DNA of 64,000 nucleotides from assembly GCF_024362765.1 (NCBI RefSeq), contig NZ_CP093302.1, positions 2,076,001-2,140,000 of the forward strand. The letters are read 5' to 3'. A model generated the notes under the pieces. The model ran no database searches and was not told the origin of the DNA. It saw only the letters and a program-made list of their open reading frames with translations. The DNA is from Alkalihalobacillus sp. LMS6 (lineage in GTDB: Bacteria; Bacillota; Bacilli; Bacillales; Bacillaceae_D). Shown in pieces: positions 35,023 to 44,451 of the stretch. How positions within the stretch are numbered: the first letter of the stretch is position 1; each line of letters begins with the position of its first letter. Made by a program: the position numbers and the translations under genes.

Positions 35023-36237
35023 TTACGCGATGACTTCGTTTAGCTGAAACATCTTGTGTAGCGCATTTACTGCTTTACTCATATCTTGATTTTTCACAAG
35101 AACCCAAATCGTTGTATGTGAATCAGCGGACTGGAGAATTTGAATATTTTCTCCGCTTAACGCAGAAACAATACGAGCAGCTACGCCAGGCACTCCTGTC
35201 ATACCAGCCCCTACTGCCGACACTTTTGCACAGCCTTTTTGTAGCTGCGGTTTATATCCTAAATTCGTTAAAATTTCTAGTGCATCATCAGCCGCTTCGT
35301 CCATTACCGTGTACATGACACCGCTAGGACTTATATTAATAAAATCAACACTAATCCCAGCTTTCGCCATCGACTTAAACACATTTTCTTGTAAATCGAA
35401 CTGCCCTTCTTTTGCAGAGACTTTAATTTGCGTAACATTGGCAACATGAGCAATTCCCGTAATCATTCGCTCATGGATATCCATTCCTTGGCTTAACATT
35501 CCTGAATTCACGAGCGTTCCTTCTGATTCAGAATAAGTCGAACGCACACGAATCGGAATTTTAGCTTGCATAGCAATTTCCACTGCACGCGGGTGTATCA
35601 CTTTTGCCCCTTGATACGCCATATTACAAATCTCATTGTAAGACATTGTTTCAAGAGCACGGGCATCTTCAACAATTCGAGGGTCTGCGGTCATAACCCC
35701 TTCAACATCTGTGAAAATATCAACATACTCTGCTTGAATGGCTGCACCTAGCGCCGTGGCAGATGTATCGCTTCCACCTCGACCGAGGGTTGTTGTCTCA
35801 CCGCTCTTCGACTGACCTTGAAAGCCGGTCACAACCACAACATCGCACGCTTCCAACGTCTTTAAAAGATGATCACATTTCATTTCTTTAATTTTTGCGT
35901 TTTGAAACTCTTCGTTCGTCACAAAACCTGCTTTTGCACCTGTCATGGCTTCAGCATGCACACCATGAGCATTTAATTGCTCTGAAAATACGACCGAAGA
36001 AATCGTCTCTCCACAAGAAACAAGTAAATCTTGTTCGCGCTTTGAGATGTGTGCTTTATGAACTAAAGAGAGCAATGTGTCGGTTGCATACGGATCGCCA
36101 CTTCGTCCCATTGCCGATACAACCACAACCACTTTATAGCCTTCATTAACCGCTTTTTGTACGTGCTTGATCGCGTGATCTCTTGATTCTTTTGATTTTA
36201 CGGATGTACCACCGAATTTTTGTACAATAATTTTCAT
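35023..36237 (-). CDS. dapG: Aspartate kinase (DapG type)
   Basis: Phosphorylates aspartate, first step of the lysine/DAP/threonine/methionine pathway. The 404-residue protein has the kinase N terminus VQKFGGTSVKS, VVVSAMGR, the TTLGRGGSDTSA block and two ACT domains in the C-terminal third (ISVDFINISPSG; VPGVAARIVSALSGENIQIL). Its place in the spoVF operon matches the diaminopimelate-sensitive isozyme DapG of Bacillus subtilis. Only three bases separate it from asd. Confidence 0.95.
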   Translation of the reverse strand: MKIIVQKFGGTSVKSKESRDHAIKHVQKAVNEGYKVVVVVSAMGRSGDPYATDTLLSLVHKAHISKREQDLLVSCGETISSVVFSEQLNAHGVHAEAMTGAKAGFVTNEEFQNAKIKEMKCDHLLKTLEACDVVVVTGFQGQSKSGETTTLGRGGSDTSATALGAAIQAEYVDIFTDVEGVMTADPRIVEDARALETMSYNEICNMAYQGAKVIHPRAVEIAMQAKIPIRVRSTYSESEGTLVNSGMLSQGMDIHERMITGIAHVANVTQIKVSAKEGQFDLQENVFKSMAKAGISVDFINISPSGVMYTVMDEAADDALEILTNLGYKPQLQKGCAKVSAVGAGMTGVPGVAARIVSALSGENIQILQSADSHTTIWVLVKNQDMSKAVNALHKMFQLNEVIA

Positions 36238-36240
36238 CTT

Positions 36241-37296
36241 TTATGCCTGCTTTTCTAACAAGTTCAATTTAATTAGACTTTCTGCAATTTGAACAGAATT
36301 CCATGCTGCACCTTTTAATAGATTGTCAGAAACGACCCAAGCGTGAAAGCCGTTCGCTCGATCTAAATCTTGGCGTACGCGCCCAACAAATACATCTGGT
36401 TTGCCAACAGCTGTTGTCACCATCGGATATACTTGATTGGTCGGATCATCTTGAAGGGTTACGCCGGCCGCATCACTTAAACGTGCTTTCACGTCTGCTG
36501 CCGTCGCACCTGCTTGCTCCGTTTCAAAATAAATTGATTCAGAGTGGCCAGTCTCAATTGGCAAACGCACGCACGTAGCCGCTATTTCTAAGTTTGGTAA
36601 ATGCATAATTTTCTTCGTTTCGTTGATCATTTTCATTTCTTCGTACGTAAACCCATTATCTTGGAAGACGTCAATTTGTGGAATGGCATTAAAAGCAATT
36701 TGATAATGCTTTTTATCGCCTGATACTGGTAGCACATTTGCTTCTACCGTTTCCCCTGCTAGAATCGCTTTTGTTTGTTCTTCCATCTCTTCAACCGCAT
36801 CAAGACCAGCTCCTGAAACAGCTTGATACGTAGAGACAACCACCTTGTTTAACCCATATGCTTGGCGAATTGGCTCAAGCGCTACGACCATTTGAATCGT
36901 TGAGCAGTTAGGATTGGCAATGACGCCTTTATGGTTTCGTAGATCGTCTTCATTCACTTCAGGCACTACGAGAGGAACGCCTTCATCCATGCGAAACGCA
37001 CTCGTATTATCCACACACACGACGCCACGCTTAATCGCTTCTGGAATTAACGCTTTAGAAACTGAGCCACCTGCAGAAAATAATGCAATGTCTACGCCTT
37101 CGAATGACTCAGGTGTTGCTTCTTCCACTGTATACGTTTTCCCTTGAAAAGAAAGGGATTTCCCTGCAGAACGTTTTGACGACAAAAGCGTTAATGTCGA
37201 AATTGGGAATTGTCGCTCTTCTAGTGTTTTTAACATTTGTTGTCCAACAGCGCCTGTTGCGCCTACTACAGCTACTTGATAGTTTTGCTTTGTCAT
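36241..37296 (-). CDS. asd: Aspartate-semialdehyde dehydrogenase
   Basis: Reduces aspartyl phosphate from DapG to aspartate semialdehyde with NADPH. The 351-residue protein starts with the Rossmann motif [15 protein letters not shown], has the catalytic cysteine in [13 protein letters not shown], and the substrate-binding [15 protein letters not shown] region with the active histidine. GGGAGG precedes the ATG by ten bases. It lies between spoVFB and dapG in one operon. Confidence 0.96.
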   Translation of the reverse strand: MTKQNYQVAVVGATGAVGQQMLKTLEERQFPISTLTLLSSKRSAGKSLSFQGKTYTVEEATPESFEGVDIALFSAGGSVSKALIPEAIKRGVVCVDNTSAFRMDEGVPLVVPEVNEDDLRNHKGVIANPNCSTIQMVVALEPIRQAYGLNKVVVSTYQAVSGAGLDAVEEMEEQTKAILAGETVEANVLPVSGDKKHYQIAFNAIPQIDVFQDNGFTYEEMKMINETKKIMHLPNLEIAATCVRLPIETGHSESIYFETEQAGATAADVKARLSDAAGVTLQDDPTNQVYPMVTTAVGKPDVFVGRVRQDLDRANGFHAWVVSDNLLKGAAWNSVQIAESLIKLNLLEKQA

Positions 37297-37394
37297 GATT
37301 TTTCTTCCTCCCTAAAGTTCAGCACTCTATCTCTTTATCCTCTACTAAACTTTACGGGATTTGCGCGCAAGACGCAACTGTCCTGCGCCTATTT

Positions 37395-37979
37395 TTATCC
37401 TTCCGTCGTAAGAACGGGCTGAAGTTGAGTGTATGTGAGTGCCGCTTCTGCCGCTGGAATCAATTGATTCATATCTGCTACAAGGGAATTTGGTTTCTTT
37501 TTAAAATCATCTTGGCCATAAGGAATAAAAAAGATGTTTTTTGTCGCCATTAGTCTCATAATGTTGACACCATTCAAACCGAGTCCGTCATTAGTTGAAA
37601 TTCCAAGTAAGACTGGCTTCCCGTTTCGTAACGTTGATTTCGCGCCCATCAATACAGGAGAATCGGTCATGGCATTGGCAAATTTCGAAATAGAATTGCC
37701 TGTGATTGGTGCGATAATCATTAAATCTAAAGGTGTTTTCGGTCCAAATGGTTCTGCTTTTACCATCGAGTTGACAAACGGTTCTGGCGTAATGCTGTGC
37801 AAGCGTGTCATCCAGTCGTCACTATCGCCAAACTTCGTATCAGTGTGTTCCACCGTATACGTTAAAAATGGTGAGACTTTTGCACCAAGCTGTACGAGCT
37901 TTTCAATTTGTGGATAGACGGCTTCATACGTACAATGAGAGCCTGTTAAACCAAAGCCGATATGTTTACCTTTTAACAT
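37395..37979 (-). CDS. spoVFB: Dipicolinate synthase subunit B (SpoVFB/DpaB)
   Basis: Second subunit of the enzyme making dipicolinic acid in the mother cell for transport into the forespore. The 194-residue flavoprotein-like fold reads GKHIGFGLTGSHCTYEAVYP, LMIIAPITGNSISKFANAMT and PVLLGISTNDGLG. The ATG at 37979 has AGGAGT seven bases upstream; a longer frame overlaps the end of spoVFA and is rejected. SigK control is inferred from the promoter ahead of spoVFA. Confidence 0.95.
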   Translation of the reverse strand: MLKGKHIGFGLTGSHCTYEAVYPQIEKLVQLGAKVSPFLTYTVEHTDTKFGDSDDWMTRLHSITPEPFVNSMVKAEPFGPKTPLDLMIIAPITGNSISKFANAMTDSPVLMGAKSTLRNGKPVLLGISTNDGLGLNGVNIMRLMATKNIFFIPYGQDDFKKKPNSLVADMNQLIPAAEAALTYTQLQPVLTTEG

Positions 37980-38001
37980 GTGCGTAACTCCTTTTTCCGT
38001 C

Positions 38002-38889
38002 TTATTGGGTCCGTGTTTGTTCAAGCAGCAAATCACTTAACACATTTGCAAGTATTTTTCCTGCTGTTTTCGGAGCAACCATTCCGGGAAGCCCGGGAAC
38101 AAGCATGGATTTTAAACCGCGTTTCTCAGCATAATCGTGGTCAATTCCACCTGGTTTTGAAGCTAAATCGAGTAAAAAGGCGTGTTGCTTCATTTCTGTT
38201 AACACACTTGACGTGACTACTTTTGCTGGAATCGTATTAATTACAACGTCAGCCTGTTCTAACGCTTGCTTGGTTTCATCTAAATGAAACGGTTTTAAGC
38301 CAAGCTCAAACGCACGAGCTAAAGAAGCTGAATCTCGATCCCCGACCGATACATGTGCACCTAGCTCCTTAAAGGTTCGAGCGATTGTCATTCCAATTCT
38401 TCCGAGTCCAAGTACAGCAATATTGGCCTGATGGATCGTGGAGTCTGTATGTTGAATAACGAGCATAACTGCCCCTTCTGCGGTTGGAATGGAATTATAA
38501 ATGGCCACATCGTTCCGATTCATTAACACAACGACTTGACACTTTGTTTGACTAGACATTTTATCTAAGCGACTTGATGTAATACCTGTATAGATCGTGC
38601 AGTTATCCGGTGTTTGTTTAAGATGTTTCGTTTCAAGTTTTATTTTTTCTGATGAAAACACACTGTTAATAAACCCATCGTTGCCAATTCCTCCAACCGG
38701 AAGCAAAATGGCTTCGACTGTTTTCCAATCAATATCTTCCATTTCTTGTTTGCTAACCCCGATAAATCCTACATCTATTTGTTCAAAACCAACGAGTGAA
38801 ACCCTCGCATCTAGTGTTGATAACTTACGTACAATTTCAATCTGCCTTGCATCGCCACCAATCATCACAACATGAATCCCCGTTAGCAT
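38002..38889 (-). CDS. spoVFA: Dipicolinate synthase subunit A (SpoVFA/DpaA)
   Basis: Dehydrogenase subunit of dipicolinate synthase. The 295-residue protein has an N-terminal domain GIHVVMIGGDARQIEIVRKL and a C-terminal NAD(P)-binding domain with IAVLGLGRIGMTIARTFKEL and LDLASKPGGIDHDYAE. It heads the operon spoVFA-spoVFB-asd-dapG-dapA, which puts precursor supply and dipicolinate formation under one late-sporulation promoter. GGAGG precedes the ATG by seven bases. Confidence 0.96.
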   Translation of the reverse strand: MLTGIHVVMIGGDARQIEIVRKLSTLDARVSLVGFEQIDVGFIGVSKQEMEDIDWKTVEAILLPVGGIGNDGFINSVFSSEKIKLETKHLKQTPDNCTIYTGITSSRLDKMSSQTKCQVVVLMNRNDVAIYNSIPTAEGAVMLVIQHTDSTIHQANIAVLGLGRIGMTIARTFKELGAHVSVGDRDSASLARAFELGLKPFHLDETKQALEQADVVINTIPAKVVTSSVLTEMKQHAFLLDLASKPGGIDHDYAEKRGLKSMLVPGLPGMVAPKTAGKILANVLSDLLLEQTRTQ

Positions 38890-38962
38890 GCTTGATCCTC
38901 CTACTCTCTCAGTGCTCTGTAGCTTGATTTAGTTAAGAGCGACATCCCTACTCGTGCTTCTT

Positions 38963-38992
38963 TACCATATGTCTAGAAAAACAATTCCGTGC
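38963..38992 (-). promoter_or_regulatory. SigK-type promoter of the dipicolinate operon
   Basis: On the minus strand CATATGGTA (38971-38963) is a perfect CATAnnnTA -10. An AC dinucleotide within GCACGG (38992-38987) lies 17 nt upstream, the spacing of SigK promoters. About 75 bp ahead of spoVFA. Confidence 0.7.
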
Positions 38993-38996
38993 AAAA

Positions 38997-39026
38997 GAAA
39001 AAGCCTGTCACAATGACAGGCTTTTC
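38997..39026 (-). terminator. Terminator of ylmC
   Basis: AAAAGCCTGTCA pairs perfectly with TGACAGGCTTTT around a three-base loop and is followed by T residues on the minus strand. Confidence 0.88.
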
Positions 39027-39095
39027 ATACGTTTTTTTAATCTTATGAAGGCAAGGTTACGTATACATGTCTATTTCTTGAGCAAAAGAGGATCA

Positions 39096-39338
39096 CTACG
39101 TCAAATTCGTTGTGTCAATAATAATCATATCTTGACCAATTTTTTTAATCTGTTGCCAGTAAACCGTTACTTCTTTGTCTTTGCGGTTGAATTGATACCA
39201 CTTTGATACTGGCACGACAAAAGCGTGGATATCGCCAGATTGCTCGTCAAGTAACACGTCCGTTTGACCGAGAATACCGAGACGTTCCCCTTTTTCAAAA
39301 TCAATAATTTCTTTGTTTGCAATTTCGCTTAATCGCAC
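39096..39338 (-). CDS. ylmC: YlmC/YmxH family PRC-barrel sporulation protein
   Basis: An 80-residue small beta-barrel protein of the YlmC/YmxH family (RLSEIANKEIIDFEKGERLG, IKKIGQDMIIID). Members are conserved in spore formers; the molecular role is unknown. A GTG at 39338 is taken as the start because GAGGTG lies six bases ahead and the family begins MRLSE; the ATG seven codons earlier has no ribosome site. It follows mlpA. Confidence 0.88.
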   Translation of the reverse strand: MRLSEIANKEIIDFEKGERLGILGQTDVLLDEQSGDIHAFVVPVSKWYQFNRKDKEVTVYWQQIKKIGQDMIIIDTTNLT

Positions 39339-39385
39339 TGGAATCACCTCTTTATACATCGTATGAGGCTTGTCGCTATTCTAGA

Positions 39386-40630
39386 CTATTTCGTAAAGAT
39401 TGTCTCTGGCATCTGGTCACTTACGGAAACAATTGATAATGCAGGGTCATCTTTGAAAAGCGTTGCAGCTAAGTCGTTCACTTCTTCTAAAGAAATATCG
39501 TTAATTCGATCAAGGAGTTCATCTAAACTTTGGTGTTTTTTTAAGAGAAGTTCATTCTTTCCGTTTCGACTCATTCGGCTACTCGTACTTTCTAATCCAA
39601 GCATGATGCTTCCTTTAAGCTGTTCTTTGCCATTCTCTAACTCTTTTTTCGTTAATCCGTCCGCTTGAACCTGTTCTACGATCGAGGCCATTGATTCGGA
39701 CAGCTGTTGAAGTTGGTTCATCTGGGTTCCTGCGTACACGGTTACCGAGCCGATTTTTTCATAAGCCGAATGGTAGGAAAAAACGGAGTAACAGAGCCCT
39801 TGCTCTTCACGAATTTCCTGAAATAGTCGACTCGACATACTTCCCCCTAATGCGTTGTTCAAAAGAATGAGGTTAAACATCTGGTCTGAGCCTACTTCAA
39901 GACCTGGATAAGCTAAGCAAAGATGCGCTTGTTCGGTTTCTTTTTGACGGTATTTTTGAACTGGAATAAAAGATGCTTCCGGTGGCTCATAGGAAGCTTT
40001 TGCAGCCTTAACCGCGGAAAAGATATCTTCTAATTGCGACAGTAATTCCTCTTGATAATGACCTGCAACCGAAATGACCACATGTTCCCCAACATAAAAT
40101 TTGTCCATATACGCTAAAATTTGCTCTCTTGTAAACGATGCCAACGTCTGTTCTGTACCTAAGATTGGATTAGCCAGCGTAGATGAGCCAAATGATGCTT
40201 CACTTAACAATTCATGGACAAGATCATCAGGGGTATCTTCTACCATACGGATTTCTTCTAGGACGACATTTTTTTCTCGTTCAATTTCTTGTTCATCGAA
40301 CACGGAGTTAAAGAACATGTCTTGAAGAACATCTACAGCAATATGAGCATGTTCGTCTAATACTTTTGCGTAATAACAGGTATATTCTTTTGCGGTAAAA
40401 GCATTCACTTGTCCACCAATGCGATCGAATGCTTCCGCTATATCTTGTGGAGACCTTGTTTTAGTTCCTTTAAACAGCATATGTTCAATAAAATGCGACA
40501 TCCCGTTTTCAGCGTTACCCTCGTTACGAGAACCGGTTTTCACCCATATACCAATGGCCACAGAACGAACTGTGTCATTTTTTTCAGCCATGATGCGGAC
40601 ACCATTTTCTAGCTTTTTTTTATTAATCAC
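39386..40630 (-). CDS. mlpA: M16 family zinc peptidase MlpA
   Basis: A 414-residue M16B peptidase (YmxG) with the complete set of motifs in one chain: zinc site HFIEHMLFKGT, distal Glu in NVVLEEIRMVEDTPDD, and the C-terminal Arg-Tyr pattern EIREEQGLCYSVFSYH. It resembles mitochondrial processing peptidase. A GTG at 40630 overlaps the ylxY stop and gives the family N terminus INKKKLENGVRI; an ATG five codons earlier is an alternative. In Bacillus subtilis it modulates extracellular protease gene expression. Confidence 0.92.
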   Translation of the reverse strand: MINKKKLENGVRIMAEKNDTVRSVAIGIWVKTGSRNEGNAENGMSHFIEHMLFKGTKTRSPQDIAEAFDRIGGQVNAFTAKEYTCYYAKVLDEHAHIAVDVLQDMFFNSVFDEQEIEREKNVVLEEIRMVEDTPDDLVHELLSEASFGSSTLANPILGTEQTLASFTREQILAYMDKFYVGEHVVISVAGHYQEELLSQLEDIFSAVKAAKASYEPPEASFIPVQKYRQKETEQAHLCLAYPGLEVGSDQMFNLILLNNALGGSMSSRLFQEIREEQGLCYSVFSYHSAYEKIGSVTVYAGTQMNQLQQLSESMASIVEQVQADGLTKKELENGKEQLKGSIMLGLESTSSRMSRNGKNELLLKKHQSLDELLDRINDISLEEVNDLAATLFKDDPALSIVSVSDQMPETIFTK

Positions 40631-41624
40631 TACTTGGACCCCCATTGATGTCTACTTCCATGTTTCTTGGTAACCTCGTTTCATTCATAAGTTCTGAAAC
40701 CGTACCTAACATTAAATTCTTCTCTTTAATCCCTGTAATCATCGCATCTAGCCCTTTTGCTGATGATTCTGTTGGGTGCATGAGTAACATCGACCCCGCT
40801 TCCATTTTAGGGACAACCCGTGAAATCATCGAATTGACTTCAGGGTTCTTCCAATCAATTGTATCAACTGTCCACATGATTGTTTGCATATCATGTGCAT
40901 GAACACGCTCAATGACAAGCTGATTATAGTCACCACTTGGCGGGGCGAACCAGATCGGTGTTTCATCAAGAGTTGCTTCAATAACGTCGGTTGTTTTTGA
41001 GAGTTCTTCATCTATTCTCGCTTCTGTTAACTTGCTCATTTGTGGATGTGAATAAGCATGGCTCCCAATTTCGTGCCCTTCTTCTTTAATCATAATCGCC
41101 ATTTGAGGATTTTTCTTCACCCAAGAACCATCTAAAAAAAAGGTTGCTTGCACTTGATGCTCGCGCAATGTGCTAAGCATATCAGGTAAATATTCATTGC
41201 CCCATGCGACATTGATCAACAAGGCGGTCATCGGTTTTTCGGACACGCCTCGATAGATTGGAGCAGGGTCTAAATCACTTAAATGAATGCTCGGTTTTGT
41301 ATCTTTAAAAATCAACATGGACTGGTTAAATGTGCCAGATTCTTTCATCTTATCATAGGATTTTTCAACGTCAACCTCTAGTCCGTTGTAACCGGGCATT
41401 GCCTTCCAGACACGATCAATTTTCGCATCTATTGCAGGAATATTCACTTTATTCGCATGATCTACAATAGACTCGTACAGCGGATCTTCAACGGCTTCAA
41501 CCATCATCGAGGCGTTTAGCTTCACTGTTTCAATATATTGTGTTGCAAATGGATTTTGAACAGCACCTAAAGCGAGTATCACAACTGTACAGCACAGGAT
41601 CATATGAACCATCTTACGCTTCAT
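40623..41624 (-). CDS. ylxY: YlxY-type polysaccharide deacetylase homologue, probably inactive
   Basis: A 333-residue secreted or membrane-anchored protein: an N-terminal hydrophobic segment (about 5-25) then a NodB-like domain from about residue 130. Where active enzymes have the TFDDG catalytic aspartates, this protein reads LLINVAWGNE (about 136-144). The metal histidines HAYSH (His189, His193) and other family blocks remain (ATFFLDGSWV, FAPPSGDYN, LLMHPTESS). It may bind glycan without deacetylating it. The gene is conserved between pnp and mlpA in Bacillus. GGAGGG precedes the ATG. Confidence 0.88.
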   Translation of the reverse strand: MKRKMVHMILCCTVVILALGAVQNPFATQYIETVKLNASMMVEAVEDPLYESIVDHANKVNIPAIDAKIDRVWKAMPGYNGLEVDVEKSYDKMKESGTFNQSMLIFKDTKPSIHLSDLDPAPIYRGVSEKPMTALLINVAWGNEYLPDMLSTLREHQVQATFFLDGSWVKKNPQMAIMIKEEGHEIGSHAYSHPQMSKLTEARIDEELSKTTDVIEATLDETPIWFAPPSGDYNQLVIERVHAHDMQTIMWTVDTIDWKNPEVNSMISRVVPKMEAGSMLLMHPTESSAKGLDAMITGIKEKNLMLGTVSELMNETRLPRNMEVDINGGPSSD

Positions 41625-41649
41625 CTATTTCCCTCCTAAACCATAAAAG

Positions 41650-41680
41650 CTTCTCTAAGCATGTCTATGTTTTAGAGAAG
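41650..41680 (-). other. Hairpin in the ylxY leader
   Basis: CTTCTCTAA and TTAGAGAAG form a 9-bp perfect stem around a 13-nt loop, between the pnp terminator and the ylxY ribosome site. There is no T-tract, so it is not a standard terminator. Confidence 0.5.
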
Positions 41681-41697
41681 GAGACTAGAATACACAA

Positions 41698-41728
41698 ACA
41701 AAAAAGACTAGGAATTCTCCTAGTCCCG
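41698..41728 (-). terminator. Terminator of pnp
   Basis: On the minus strand GACTAGGA pairs with TCCTAGTC around a four-base loop, followed by TTTTTTG. Confidence 0.82.
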
Positions 41729-41730
41729 TT

Positions 41731-43878
41731 TTATTGCTCTTGTTCAGATGGGGTTTCTTCTTCGCTTTGCTTGGCTTGTTCTTCTTTTTCACGCTGTTCT
41801 TTTAGTAACACTTTGCGTGAAAGGTTTACGCGCCCTTGATTATCCACTTCAGTAACACGTACTTCAAGGTCGTCACCTAGTTTAAGAACGTCCTCTACTT
41901 TGTTTACCCGTTCTTCGGAAATTTGCGAGATATGAAGCAACCCGTCTTTTCCTTTAAAGATTTCAAGGAATGCTCCAAACTTTTCAATTCGTTTTACTTT
42001 CCCTGTGTACGTTTTGCCTACCTCAACTTCGCGTACAAGGTCTTCAATAATTTGCTTCGCTTTCGCATTCATTGTGGCATCAAGTGAAGAAATGTACACT
42101 GTACCATCTTGTTCAATGTCAATTTTAACATTGGTTTCTTCGATGATCTTATTAATGACTTTTCCACTTGGACCGATTACATCACGGATTTTATCTGGAT
42201 TAATCGCTAGTGTTAAGATTTTAGGTGCATATTCAGAAAGCTCTGTGCGAGGCTCATGAATGGCCGTAAGCATATTATCAAGAATTTTCATCCGCCCTTG
42301 TTTTGCTTGCTCAAGCGCTTGTTCCAACACTTGACGGTTAATACCCGAAATCTTAATGTCCATTTGTAAGGCTGTAATTCCCGTTGCTGTACCTGCAACT
42401 TTAAAGTCCATATCACCAAGAGCATCTTCCATCCCTTGAATGTCGGTTAAGACAGTCATATGCTCACCTTGTTTAACAAGGCCCATCGCAATACCGGCTA
42501 CTGGCGCTTTTATTGGAACACCAGCATCCATCATCGCAAGGGTGCTCGCACATATGCTTGCTTGAGATGTAGAGCCATTTGATTCTAGTACTTCAGATAC
42601 GAGACGAATCGTATAAGGAAACTCTTGCTCTGAAGGAATCACTTGCTCAAGTGCGCGTTCTCCTAATGCACCATGACCAATTTCTCGACGTCCTGGTGCG
42701 CGGATTGGACCTGTTTCTCCAACGCTAAACTGCGGGAAATTATAGTGATGCATGAAGCGTTTTGTTTCTTCAATCCCTAAACCGTCCAAGATTTGAACAT
42801 CGCCTAGTGCACCTAATGTACAAATGCTTAACGCTTGGGTTTGTCCACGTGTGAACAAGCCTGATCCATGGGTTCTAGGTAACATGTGAATCTGTGAATC
42901 AAGCGGACGAATTTCATCTACACCACGGCCATCAGGGCGTACTTTATCAACCGTAATCAGACGACGAACTTCTTCCTTGACGAACATTTGTAAGATCGCT
43001 TTAACTTCGCTTACTTCGACTGTTTCGTCTTCTTCATAGCGTTCCACTTGCGCTTTAATTACGGTATCAATTGCGTCTTGGCGAGCATGTTTTTCCTCTA
43101 CTCGAACGGCTTCTTTCATTTGCTCTTCTACAGAACCTCTTAGCGTATTTTCAAGATCAGCATCAAACGTTTTTAGTTTAATTTCTCTCTTTTCTTTTCC
43201 ACACGCTTCAATAATTTTTTCTTGGAAGGCAATCATTTCTTTAATATTTTCATGACCAGCTAGAATCGCTTCTAACATTACTTCTTCAGGTACTTCTTTT
43301 GCACCTGCTTCAACCATGTTAATCGCTTCTTTTGTTCCAGCAACCGTTAATTCAATATCACTTTCTGCTAGTTGTGCAGGCGTTGGGTTCATAATGAACT
43401 CACCGTCAACACGACCAACCGTTACACCTGCAATCGGTCCGTCAAACGGAATATCCGATACTGATAATGCTAGTGATGAACCGATCATTGCAGCCATTTC
43501 CGACGATGCATTTTGATCCGAACTCATGACAATGCTAATCACTTGTACTTCATTACGGAATCCATCAGGGAAAAGTGGGCGAATGGGACGGTCAATCAAA
43601 CGACTTGTCAAAATCGCTTGCTCACTTGGACGCCCTTCTCGTTTAATAAATCCTCCAGGAATTTTTCCTGCTGCGTATAATCGCTCTTCATAATTGACCG
43701 TTAGTGGAAAGAATGGTAGATCTTTCGGCTCTTTCGAAGCAGTAGCTGTCGATAGAACTGCAGACTCACCATAACGGACAAGAACTGCACCATTTGCTTG
43801 TTTTGCGAGTTGACCAACTTCAACGGTAAACGTGCGGCCCGCCCAGTTGATTGTAAACTCGTGACGCTCTTGTTCCAT
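41731..43878 (-). CDS. pnp: Polynucleotide phosphorylase
   Basis: Phosphorolytic 3'-5' exoribonuclease, the main 3' exonuclease of Bacillus and also important in DNA repair. The 715-residue protein has two RNase PH domains (first from about 10-145, second from about 310-540 with [15 protein letters not shown] and [20 protein letters not shown]), an intervening helical domain, a KH domain ([15 protein letters not shown]) and an S1 domain ([16 protein letters not shown]), ending in an acidic Glu/Gln/Ser tail. GAGGAG precedes the ATG by nine bases. It follows rpsO, from which it is separated by a terminator. Confidence 0.97.
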   Translation of the reverse strand: MEQERHEFTINWAGRTFTVEVGQLAKQANGAVLVRYGESAVLSTATASKEPKDLPFFPLTVNYEERLYAAGKIPGGFIKREGRPSEQAILTSRLIDRPIRPLFPDGFRNEVQVISIVMSSDQNASSEMAAMIGSSLALSVSDIPFDGPIAGVTVGRVDGEFIMNPTPAQLAESDIELTVAGTKEAINMVEAGAKEVPEEVMLEAILAGHENIKEMIAFQEKIIEACGKEKREIKLKTFDADLENTLRGSVEEQMKEAVRVEEKHARQDAIDTVIKAQVERYEEDETVEVSEVKAILQMFVKEEVRRLITVDKVRPDGRGVDEIRPLDSQIHMLPRTHGSGLFTRGQTQALSICTLGALGDVQILDGLGIEETKRFMHHYNFPQFSVGETGPIRAPGRREIGHGALGERALEQVIPSEQEFPYTIRLVSEVLESNGSTSQASICASTLAMMDAGVPIKAPVAGIAMGLVKQGEHMTVLTDIQGMEDALGDMDFKVAGTATGITALQMDIKISGINRQVLEQALEQAKQGRMKILDNMLTAIHEPRTELSEYAPKILTLAINPDKIRDVIGPSGKVINKIIEETNVKIDIEQDGTVYISSLDATMNAKAKQIIEDLVREVEVGKTYTGKVKRIEKFGAFLEIFKGKDGLLHISQISEERVNKVEDVLKLGDDLEVRVTEVDNQGRVNLSRKVLLKEQREKEEQAKQSEEETPSEQEQ

Positions 43879-44005
43879 GTATGTGTACTCCTCTCGTACA
43901 TCTAAAAAAGTCTCATTCTTTATTATGACCGAAACGGCGCAAGTTTAAAAGAGTGAATTACAACCGTTTCATTGTTTTTTAGATTCATTCATATGTTCGC
44001 ATGAA

Positions 44006-44035
44006 GAAAAAAGCGGGAGAACATCCCCCGCTTTT
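44006..44035 (-). terminator. Terminator of rpsO
   Basis: On the minus strand AAAAGCGGGgg pairs with CTCCCGCTTTTTT around a short loop. Readthrough could supply some pnp transcript. Confidence 0.85.
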
Positions 44036-44042
44036 ACAATCC

Positions 44043-44312
44043 TTATCGACGTAAGCCAAGCTTGTCAACTAAGTTACGGTAACGCGTAACATCTTTATTA
44101 CGCAAGTAAGTTAACAAATTACGGCGTTGTCCAACCATTTTCAAAAGACCGCGACGTGAGTGGTGATCTTTTTTGTGTGTACGTAAATGATCGTTTAATG
44201 AATTAATTTGCTCAGTAAGAATTGCAACTTGAACCTCTGGAGAACCAGTGTCCGTATCATGTGTTTTAAATTCTGAAATTAGTTCATTTTTACGCTCTTG
44301 TGTTAAAGCCAT
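44043..44312 (-). CDS. rpsO: 30S ribosomal protein S15
   Basis: An 89-residue S15, the exact family length. Key contacts to 16S rRNA are in [16 protein letters not shown] and [20 protein letters not shown]. The ATG at 44312 has AAGGAGGT seven bases upstream; the longer frame (21 more codons) covers the leader and is not conserved. It has its own promoter and a leader of about 100 nt that could carry S15 autoregulation. Confidence 0.98.
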   Translation of the reverse strand: MALTQERKNELISEFKTHDTDTGSPEVQVAILTEQINSLNDHLRTHKKDHHSRRGLLKMVGQRRNLLTYLRNKDVTRYRNLVDKLGLRR

Positions 44313-44416
44313 TAGAGCCACCTCCTTATAATGTACCCCTTTTTCCGAGCAAACGTTGGTGAATCGTGTTGCCAAGAAGCGGGATGTCCACTTGAATAAC
44401 TTCAGTGAACATTAGC
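44313..44416 (-). promoter_or_regulatory. Structured 5' leader of rpsO
   Basis: The leader can form GTTCACT/AGTGGAC (one G-T pair) and TTGG/CCAA helices ahead of the ribosome site. S15 leaders in Bacillaceae and other bacteria are known to fold into junctions bound by S15; the exact fold here is inferred. Confidence 0.4.
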
Positions 44417-44417
44417 T

Positions 44418-44446
44418 ATTATAGACGTTAATTTATAAAATTGCAA
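44418..44446 (-). promoter_or_regulatory. SigA promoter of rpsO
   Basis: On the minus strand TTGCAA (44446-44441) and a perfect TATAAT (44423-44418) are separated by 17 bp, just after the ribF stop codon. Confidence 0.8.
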
Positions 44447-44451
44447 GTGTC

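Noticed and set aside
37297-37394. A lysine riboswitch or separate promoter ahead of asd
   Set aside because: The gap is about 98 bp with no recognisable aptamer or good promoter hexamers; operon transcription from spoVFA explains it.
37534-37917. A 127-codon plus-strand frame opposite spoVFB
   Set aside because: It is the mirror of a well-supported gene, without a ribosome site or family resemblance.
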